Below are positions 56,756 through 64,000 of a DNA stretch of 64,000 bases, piece after piece; position 1 is the first letter of the stretch; every line of letters begins with the position of its first letter. This DNA is from Lamellibrachia satsuma (Eukaryota; Annelida; Polychaeta; Sabellida; Siboglinidae). The translations under genes and the position numbers were made by a program. The notes under the pieces were generated by a model. That model made no database searches and was not told the origin of the DNA. It was given only the letters and a program-made list of their open reading frames with translations. The stretch spans positions 5,332,599-5,396,598 of the forward strand of contig BSQZ01000040.1 in NCBI GenBank assembly GCA_033239005.1, in the 5' to 3' direction.

Positions 56756-58528
56756 TCTGGCATTTTAATCAACAAAATTTCTGATCATCTTCCCTGTTTC
56801 ATTTGCATGGACTGCATATTAACTCGAGACACGGTACCCAAATTCATAACAATAACACAGAAAAGTCCGGATTCGCTAAATAAATTTAGATTAGAATTAA
56901 TACACTCAAACATTTATGATAAACTAAATAAGAATATTGATGGTAATCCCAACGAAAATTATAACATTCTTGAAGAAATTATTTTAAATACTATGATTAA
57001 ATGCATACCCACTAAGACAATTAAATATAACAAACATAAATATAAAAAATCGTCTTGGATTACTCAAGGTATTATTAGATCAATAACGTTTAGAGATAAG
57101 CTATATCTAAAAATGAAGCAAACTACTATAGACACAGCAAGATATCAGGTCCTTAAAACTAATCTGCACGCTTATAATAAAATTCTTAAAAAAAATATTC
57201 GTCTGGCCAAAAAAATATATTTTGAATCGAGATTTGAGAAACATAAGAACAACATTAAAAAAACATGGTCAATTATTAAAGAAATAATTAATGAAACAAC
57301 AAAGACTGAACAATTTCCTAACTCTTTTAAAATTGATGGAACAACTGTTACCGATAAAACGGATATTGCCAATCAATTTAATTTATTTTTTACAAATATT
57401 GGTCCCAAACTTGCATCACAAATAAGTAGTAACGGCAAATGTCATAGAGATTATTTGAAAAACCAGACCATACATAAATTCACGTTTAAACCTATAAGTG
57501 AAGATACTACAATTAATATAATTAACCGTATGCATCCTAAATCTAGTAGTGGCAAAGACGGCATATCAACTATATTATTAAAAACAATAAAACATGAAAT
57601 TTGTAAACCTGTTACCACAATACTCAATCAATCTTTGTCAACAGGTATATTTCCTGACAAACTAAAAGTTGCTAAAGTAATACCACTATTCAAAAAAGGT
57701 GATAATACCATTTTTGATAATTACCGTCCAATTTCGATCTTACCAGCAATTTCTAAAGTATTTGAGAGAGTCATATTTGACCAACTACATGAATATTTCC
57801 ACAATAGAGAGCTATACTACAGTAGTCAATATGGCTTCAGAGAGAAACATTCAACCGAACTTGCCACCCTTGAAATAATAGACAGAATTATTCAGGAAAT
57901 GGACAAACATCTAACTCCAATAAATATATATATTGATTTATCAAAAGCCTTTGATACAATAGACCATAATATACTCATGGATAAATTAAAGCACTATGGC
58001 ATAAAAGGCACAGCATTTAACCTCTTTAAGAACTATTTATCAAATCGTAAACAGTACGTACAATTTGGACACGTAAAATCTAAAGAAGCATATATTACTA
58101 CTGGTGTCCCGCAAGGGTCGATATTAGGACCTTTGTTGTTCATTATATACATTAATGACCTACCAATTGCTAGTGACCTTTTCAACTTCATAACTTATGC
58201 TGACGATACAACCTTAACCAGTACATTAGATGTCTTTAATCGACCAGGTGACTTAAATAACAATATAAACGAAGAACTAAACAAGATATGTGACTGGCTT
58301 AACGTAAACAAACTTGCTCTAAATGTTGACAAAACTAAAGCTATGATTTTTCATATGCCACAAAAGAAAGTAGAAAAGCCTGTGCTATTAGTAAATGGAA
58401 CTGTAATTGAATATGTAAATAACTTCAACTTTTTGGGCATCACATTAAATAATCACTTGAACTGGGACAGTCACATAAACAAAGTAGCATACAAAATATC
58501 TAGAACCACTGGAATTCTAAAAAACTGA
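56756..58528 (+). CDS. LINE reverse transcriptase ORF, truncated
   Basis: Open from the insertion point to a TGA at 58526. Blocks in order: an endonuclease end (ILINKISDHLPCFI), HPKSSSGKDGISTILLK, KVIPLFKKGDNTIFDNYRPI, INIYIDLSKAFDTIDHNIL, TTGVPQGSILGPLLFIIYIN and FITYADDTTLTSTLD with the YADD catalytic motif. The Met 60 bases upstream belongs to the minisatellite and is not the start. After 58528 the C-terminal part goes on in other frames (ORF 58594-59085, ending YNCTKTNCYICRNQGIRV), with shifts near 58517, 58560 and in the A-run near 58645, so the copy is dead. Confidence 0.88.
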   Translation, partial: SGILINKISDHLPCFICMDCILTRDTVPKFITITQKSPDSLNKFRLELIHSNIYDKLNKNIDGNPNENYNILEEIILNTMIKCIPTKTIKYNKHKYKKSSWITQGIIRSITFRDKLYLKMKQTTIDTARYQVLKTNLHAYNKILKKNIRLAKKIYFESRFEKHKNNIKKTWSIIKEIINETTKTEQFPNSFKIDGTTVTDKTDIANQFNLFFTNIGPKLASQISSNGKCHRDYLKNQTIHKFTFKPISEDTTINIINRMHPKSSSGKDGISTILLKTIKHEICKPVTTILNQSLSTGIFPDKLKVAKVIPLFKKGDNTIFDNYRPISILPAISKVFERVIFDQLHEYFHNRELYYSSQYGFREKHSTELATLEIIDRIIQEMDKHLTPINIYIDLSKAFDTIDHNILMDKLKHYGIKGTAFNLFKNYLSNRKQYVQFGHVKSKEAYITTGVPQGSILGPLLFIIYINDLPIASDLFNFITYADDTTLTSTLDVFNRPGDLNNNINEELNKICDWLNVNKLALNVDKTKAMIFHMPQKKVEKPVLLVNGTVIEYVNNFNFLGITLNNHLNWDSHINKVAYKISRTTGILKN

Positions 58529-59172
58529 CACATTTTTACCACAGCATATTCTAAGGACAATGTACAATTATATCATGTTACCTCATATAAACTATGGTAT
58601 ATTGGCATGGGGGTATCAAACGCAACGCATATTTATACTTCAGAAAAAAAGCAATTAGAATAATCACGTTAAGTAAATATAATGCACACACTGCTCCTAT
58701 TTATAAAGAACTCAAATTATTAAAGGTCAGTGACATCTACAAGCTACAAGAACTTAAGTTTTCTCATAAATTAATAAATAAACAACTACCTGAATATTTT
58801 TATAATATACCTTATACTAACACTTTTGAAATATATCAATATGACACACGATACAAAAATCGCTTATTTGTGTCAAGAAATAATCATGTTTTCGCAAACA
58901 AATGTATTAGATACAGCATGATTAGAACTGTTAACAATAGTCCAAATGATATTACTGACAAAGTCCATACTCATAGTCTATATGGTTTCTCCAGTTACAT
59001 AAAACAATATCTTCTTGGTAATTATGAATACAACTGTACCAAAACAAATTGTTACATTTGCCGAAATCAGGGCATACGTGTATAGTTATTTATTTGTGTA
59101 ATTAATATGTAGGTATATCTTGTAGGCAGCCATACATATGCATATATGTACATGGATATGCTTGTATACATA

Positions 59173-59176
59173 TAGT

Positions 59177-59208
<32 letters not shown>

Positions 59209-59225
59209 GTATATGTATATGTATA

Positions 59226-59289
<64 letters not shown>
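59173..59289. repeat. (TA)n microsatellite in the LINE 3' UTR
   Basis: TA run with tatatg interruptions near 59199-59230. Confidence 0.95.
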
Positions 59290-59292
<3 letters not shown>

Positions 59293-59521
59293 TATATATA
59301 ATTATAAACTTAGTACTTTTATTATTGCTATCACTTGTATTCTTAATTTTTTATATATTTTCAATTGCTTGACTAAACCAGTGGTGGCTCCCATGATAGC
59401 GACATATTCAATGTCTTAATGGGAGTCTCCGTGACCATATATTTTATTTACTTTGTTTATATGTCGATTGTGTTACATTTACTTGGTCAAAATAAATGAG
59501 TCTGAGTCTGAGTCTGAGTCT

Positions 59522-59645
59522 GAGTACCGCACCGGTCGTCCACTACAGTGAGTACCGCGCCGGTCGTCCGCTACAGTGAGTACCGCGCCGGTCGTCCGCT
59601 ACAGTGAGTACCACACCGGTCGTCCACTACAGTGAGTACCTCGCT
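59522..59645. repeat. 28-bp minisatellite, right part, about 4.5 copies
   Basis: Continuation of the 56.0-56.75 kb array after the LINE. The last unit (cgtccactacagtgagtacc) overlaps the start of the LRR exon at 59633. Confidence 0.95.
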
Positions 59646-60029
59646 GGCCGGATCCAACACCGTCAAGTTCCCGCTGATCTTCGCAAATTGGCTGACTGAC
59701 CTTGACCCGAGTCACAACCAGCTGAGTCACGTACCACTCAGTGCGTGTGATCGCAAGACACTGCAACGACTCGACGTCAGTTAGCGAGTCATTTATCAAA
59801 TATTACCTACCGGGTAATTGTATGACACTAGCTGAGTTACCCAGTCTTTCTTACTGATCTAAATTATTATATAGGTCAGTGGTTGTTTTTAGTTATAGCC
59901 ACAACTATGGACAGCAACAGTACTGCTGTAATGTAGCAAGTCTTCGATCCTTTAAAAACATGTACCACTACCCCCATCCCCCCATGGGTCTGTGGGGTGG
60001 TTCCACATCCAAAGCCCCCATGTCTGTCC

Positions 60030-60066
60030 ACTTAGGTCACCGCTTAGGTCACCGCTTAGGTCACCT
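60030..60066. repeat. 12-bp tandem repeat, 3 copies
   Basis: ggtcaccgctta repeated three times, the last diverged, in the intron before the exon at 60271. Confidence 0.85.
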
Positions 60067-60427
60067 TGCAAAGTTTCGTCATAATCGGCACAAAAATGCA
60101 GCTGTTCATAGGACATGACAGACAGACAGAAACTTTGCTTTATATAATATTAAATGAGCTTTCTCCTCAATAAATTTGATTTAGCCCTTCGCAAATCAGG
60201 TTCATTGCTGTTCATATATGTAGTGTGTGAATAGAGGAAAATGCTAGATGACACTGTGCTTTTTGTGCAGCAATGAAAGAATTCATTATCTCCTGTATGA
60301 ACTCGGCACCCTGCTCAACTGCTACGACGTTGGCATGGTGGGGCTCACCTTGAAAGACATACCACACAAGGTCTACACAGGTAACTTGGTGGAAGTTGAA
60401 GGAAGATTTTTTCTATGGAGTAAGGAC

Positions 60428-60511
60428 ATATAGGTCCACACAGGTCCACACAGGTCTACACAGGTCCACGCAGGTCAATGAACCCTTATGAAAATATACA
60501 ATGGTATACAT

Positions 60512-60559
<48 letters not shown>

Positions 60560-60583
60560 ATGGTATATATATATATATATATG
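60428..60583. repeat. 11-bp repeats followed by (TA)n with palindromic spacer
   Basis: ggtccacacag-like units repeat about five times to 60475. Then two TA runs (60515-60557 and 60564-60582) are joined by accatggta. Confidence 0.85.
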
Positions 60584-60799
60584 TATAATCTCACTTATAT
60601 TTGTCAGGTGGTGTTCTCCGCAGCAGGGATGTCCTTGCCTATCTCAAGGTCGAACTACAAAGGTCGGAGTCATTTCAGAAAATAAACCTGATGGTGGTGG
60701 GAAATGCGGTGAGTCATATCATCATGTCACGTCATTTGTTCATGTCACAAGCCTGTTCATGCCATTCCTATTGCATCATTCTTTACTTCCCCTAGCCAG

Positions 60800-62480
60800 G
60801 GAATAGATAGATAGATAAAAAGAACTTACAGTACAGAGATTTTCTGTAAACCCTGGGGGGGACTTTTGATGAGAACCACCATAGTACAAAAGTTGTAGAT
60901 GTGCAGAGCCACGATAGTGTTAGAGAAATAGGAATAAGATAAAAATAGAATACCACCATCCACTATTAAACAAGTGTGTGCAATGTCGCAGCTCAGTGAG
61001 AATTGGATAATACCAATTTCTATTACATTAAAATATTTCTGCATATGTATTTGAACATCCACACATAGTACTTACAACTTGCGTTTCTATTCAAATGCTT
61101 TTAAGATATTAGCTAGTAAGATTATAATAATTGATAATAATAAGCTGAATAATGAGTACAACATGACTTAAATTGTATCTTCTGCTACAATGGAATACCC
61201 TGACACATTTCTCTAATCCATGTTGTTTGTGGCTTTTTATTTGTGCAATTCGTACAATTTTTCCTGCCAAATGTATAGAATGGGTCTTATTTATTAAAAA
61301 ATATATTGAACTTTTTTCAGCCAGACCCCCCTCCCCGTTTCCATGGTAAAAACAAAATTTAGCAAAATTGGCAAATTTAGAAACACTGCCACTCTTTATT
61401 GGACACATGATTATAATTCTTGCAAATCCATGTCCAGTACACATTCTATTGTACAATGACCAGAGCATTTATTAAAATGTTTTGTTTTCATTTTATTTTT
61501 TTGTAAAGGGCAAAAAAAACTTTGTTTTTGGTAACAAATACAAGTTTATCTTTCAAACTGTTGATGATTTTTAAAATCCCTCTGGTCATTGTATAGAGTA
61601 GAATATGGTGAATGCAACATTCAAAACCTTATTTGGATAGCGTAATTACTCATAAAGATATCCTTTTTCCAAATGCAGAAAACATGTTTTTGAGAAAACA
61701 GCCGTCAAAGATTGAAAAACGGGATTTGTTACTTGAAAGATGCATGCTTTATCCAAAAATAAAAGTGATTTAGAGGTACACAATTGCTATAAAAGTGAAC
61801 TTTATATATAATAAATGTACAAAGCTGTCAGAACATAGTGGAAACACATTTTTTTATTTTTATAAAAAAATTACATTTCGCCTGGGGTGTCTCCCGATAA
61901 ACTTTCAGTTCAGTAGACAGTCTTTTTCATGTGCACCACATGGCCATGTCAACAGAATGACTGTTGTAGGCATTGCAACGAATTGCCAGGTCTTCGATGA
62001 TGACATGTTGGGTTTTTTTGCTGAGTACTCTTATGATGCGTTGTCTACTGAAATGGTCTATGTAATAGATATAACATCTGATCATTAATTATTATTATCT
62101 ACATATTAATACACTAACTTTGGGGGCAGTCTGGCAGTATCTCCTCCCAGGTGTCGAGATCCACTCACCTCTTTCTATGTTCCTTCTCCTTGGACCAGTG
62201 ACCTCAGACCTACAGATTGGCGATGTATCGAATACACCACAAAGGATTTAATTAGAGTTATTTACTTACGTATTTGCAGCTCGATTGATATGCTTTCTAC
62301 CTGTTGGAGAAAGATGGAAACAGTGGACAAATTGAGTAGTGAGTCACTTTCCAGAGGGCGTCACTGTGGCTTCTTTACTGGAACACATCAGGTTAGGCAG
62401 CGTGTTATTACTAATATTACAAAGTATTTTGACAGTTGTAGTTGATGTTGTAGTATATGGTACTTGTTTCCTTGTTTCAC
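60800..62480. other. Intron without recognised content
   Basis: AT-rich sequence splitting the P-loop. The ORFs 61109-61468 (minus) and 61795-62088 (plus) are unrecognised and may be chance. No repeats of note. Confidence 0.5.
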
Positions 62481-63287
62481 ACAGAGCAAAGGCAAGAGTA
62501 CCTTGGTTGAAGCCCTCCGGGGTAAATCACCTCCCCCAAACATTTCAACCAATGGGATCATCATACGAGAAATGATGCTCTCTGGACAGAGCATGAGAAA
62601 GAAAATGAAGGCAAAGGTAGGTTGTCTTTCCCTCCCATTTTAAATACTGGTATGTTCTGTTATCCTGTAACATTAGTTTGTGCTTCCTGAAGTATACTGG
62701 TTGGTGTAGTTTTTGTCTTATATAATATAATACACCTTTTGACATCGTATCATTATTCAAAACAACTACCAGTTATTTCATCTATCGAATACAAACGTTG
62801 GAAAAGTTGGTTTGAATGAACTACTCACCAATATTGAACGACGGAAAGATTTACGGTAATATGCAATGCATTAAATTTATAAAAAATTACTCGGCCGTTC
62901 AGTTACTTTCCTGTAGTAATTATTACGAACAGTCGTGGACATTTTCATCCGATAAAGTGAAATATGGCGTTTATACAAAATGCACTGTGTTGTACCAGTA
63001 AGGCCACCTGGTGATTAACACCAAACTAGATGTACAAAAATATGTCTCAAGAACTTGTTTATGCAAAATTTTTCTTTAAAAAAGGTAAGTTTATTATTTA
63101 TATTCCCAGTAACTGATATATGATTTTATATCAGATCAATGATGTATATAATGTGAGATCCAGCGAGATTACAAAATGAGGCAAAATCTGGCATGAGGCA
63201 AAAACTACACTGGTGACTATATGCGCATTTTTGTTGTCCATGGCTTTAATTCTGATACAGTTTTGATTGCTATGTTTTAATGATATG

Positions 63288-63390
63288 TCATTCTCACAGT
63301 GGATGACAAATGAATGGAACAAATTATCTAATGACTGTGTTACTACTGGCAGCATAAATGTGTTTAAAAATTAAATTGACAGATATGTTA
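63288..63390 (+). mobile_element. LINE 3' fragment
   Basis: ttctcacagtggatgacaaa, tgaatggaacaaatta and gcataaatgtgtttaaaaa match the LINE at 14756-14850, in the same order with small differences. Confidence 0.7.
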
Positions 63391-63565
63391 TGGGGCCGCC
63401 ATCAATCGTGTCTTCTTTGTTCACCTTCATGTCTGATCATGTGACTATGGTACTTCAGTTTGTGCTTGCAGACTTTTGTGAAACAGCTGTCTCTTTCCTC
63501 CAGCCCCTAAGAGAACTTCTGCATTTCTACACACACACACACGCATACATGCACACGGACACACT

Positions 63566-63790
63566 CATGGGGCGTGGTGGTCTAGTGGTTAGAGCACAGG
63601 ACTGTCAATTGAGAGGATGAGGGTTCGATTCCACCTGCCGCCGTTTTGAAGCTTGGGTAATTTCGTTCATTGCCTCCTTTTTTCGGAAGAGACACTAAAA
63701 TCCGTCTCTTCAGCCTGGTGTTTATTGGCAATGTAAAAGATCTCATGCAGGGAAATGGAAACAACCTGTTGTGGGCTCATTAACTGTAGA
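63566..63790 (+). mobile_element. tRNA-derived SINE
   Basis: Head ggcgtggtggtctagtggtt and agagc (A box), gagggttcgattcc (B box), then gaagcttgggtaatttcgtt, a centre with tcttcagcctggtgtttatt and a 3' part gtaaaagatctcatgcaggg. Same subfamily as the 44.8-45.0 kb copy. Confidence 0.8.
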
Positions 63791-64000
63791 ATATGCACAC
63801 ACACATGCATGTATGCACACACCCTATGAACTTTCTCTGGCCCATCACTCATTAAACTGACTGTTAACTTCTGAACCTCTCTTCCAGAACAAGATCTTCC
63901 TGTCGCCTGCTGCCATCTATCTTTGACCTACGTCTCTACAAGATGGGAGTCGCAAGTCTCAGACAATGGCCCCTGGACATCCAGGTACTGTATTCGACCT

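Larger units (their letters stand above)
56756..59521 (+). mobile_element. 5'-truncated CR1/jockey-like LINE inserted in the 28-bp minisatellite
   Basis: Starts abruptly at tctggcattttaatcaac after ccggtcgt of an array unit, and ends in four tgagtc repeats (59498-59524) that merge into the next array unit. Contains a reverse-transcriptase ORF, a 3' UTR with a (TA)n tract and the simple tail. Sequence is much more AT-rich than the 12.5-kb LINE and from a different family. ORF1 and most of the endonuclease are missing. Confidence 0.88.
49223..59780 (+). other. Leucine-rich-repeat exons of the LRRK1-like gene
   Basis: Six exons carry LRR units: LTELDLSSSDIQRLP and LKKLDVSYNQLHAF (49223-49377); LRELNLSHNHLTELSPDIFC (52055-52283) followed by a 40-residue acidic, Ser/Thr/Asn-rich insert; LQTLDLSNNQLELLP (53340-53463); RELDLSENFLISL (53786-53921); LNELDLSCNKLRCLP and LEVFNLSHNRL (55144-55284); LTDLDPSHNQLSHVP (59633-59780). 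The spacing matches the LRRK1 solenoid. Introns between them carry six separate minisatellites and a LINE. Confidence 0.75.
45845..63983 (+). pseudogene. LRRK1-like ROCO gene (ankyrin-LRR-Roc part), probably inactivated, continues past window
   Basis: Plus-strand exons in LRRK1 domain order: ankyrin-like 45845-46017, 46748-46919, 47379-47535; LRR 49223-49377, 52055-52283, about 53340-53463, 53786-53921, 55144-55284, 59633-59780, 60271-60380; Roc 60608-60708, 62485-62616, 63888-63983. LRRK1-specific matches include a FP.PW.CPL stretch, LYELGTLLNCYDV, DVLAYLKVELQRSE and the P-loop GNASKGKS. LRRK1 is a multidomain GTPase-kinase of endosome and microtubule traffic; COR and kinase would lie downstream. 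Defects: frameshift near 45949, TAA 46916, TGA 47491, frameshift in the C-run near 53402, TAA 53843, TAA 55209, donor GT replaced by TT at 59781, and a frameshift in the last exon. Flanking exon phases otherwise agree, so these are real in the given sequence. The 5' start was not found. Confidence 0.75.
60608..63983 (+). other. Roc GTPase exons of the LRRK1-like gene
   Basis: Exon 60608-60708 reads DVLAYLKVELQRSESF and NLMVVGNA. After an intron of 1.8 kb, exon 62485-62616 reads SKGKSTLVEALRGKSPPP. Together they form the nucleotide-binding P-loop GxxxxGKS. The last exon, 63888-63983, reads YKMGVASLRQWPLDIQ in a frame one base off from that expected, a region like the switch I strand of Roc domains. 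Confidence 0.7.

Overview
This window is AT-rich, intron-rich animal DNA. Genes are split into short exons with GT-AG borders. Introns are full of (TA)n and (CA)n microsatellites, minisatellites, tRNA-derived SINEs, several LINE families and hAT-type DNA transposons. The gene content (an L1CAM/hemolin-like immunoglobulin receptor, an LRRK1-like ROCO gene, and a stand-alone P2X7 'ballast' domain) suggests an invertebrate bilaterian, probably marine. I cannot name the species from the sequence. Nothing here looks bacterial, and there are no operons or ribosome binding sites. Exon borders below were read by eye and may be off by a base.

Layout. (1) 15-8577, plus: a thirteen-exon gene for a membrane protein with a signal peptide, four L1-type Ig domains, a Thr/Pro stalk, one membrane span and a short tail. 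It has no fibronectin domains, so it resembles a membrane-bound hemolin. (2) 8.6-20.3 kb: transposon-rich. It holds a broken GT61 glycosyltransferase fragment (minus), a 31-bp minisatellite that grew inside a LINE 3' end, and a 2.5-kb LINE with a long reverse-transcriptase ORF. (3) 20344-35825, minus: an apparently complete eleven-exon gene for a coiled-coil protein of about 507 residues. All exon phases close. Its introns carry a 2-kb hAT element with a perfect 8-bp target duplication and a second inverted-repeat element nested inside it. (4) About 36.95-42.7 kb: two convergent genes, a P2X7 ballast-domain protein (plus) and a multi-exon protein of unknown family (minus), enclosed by about 165-bp repeats in the same orientation. 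This is my best candidate for an undescribed mobile or amplified cassette. (5) 45845 to the window end, plus: an LRRK1-like gene (ankyrin, leucine-rich repeats, Roc GTPase) with in-frame stops, frameshifts and a lost splice donor, so it is probably a pseudogene. Its introns hold a run of minisatellites and a LINE inserted into a 28-bp minisatellite.

How the parts relate. The Ig receptor, the coiled-coil gene and the LRRK1-like gene look like independent host genes with no shared pathway visible. Much of the remaining sequence is mobile-element debris. One LINE family occurs at least five times (11.0, 11.4, 12.5, 20.6 and 63.3 kb), one tRNA-headed SINE group at least eight times, and an L2-like LINE 3' end three times.
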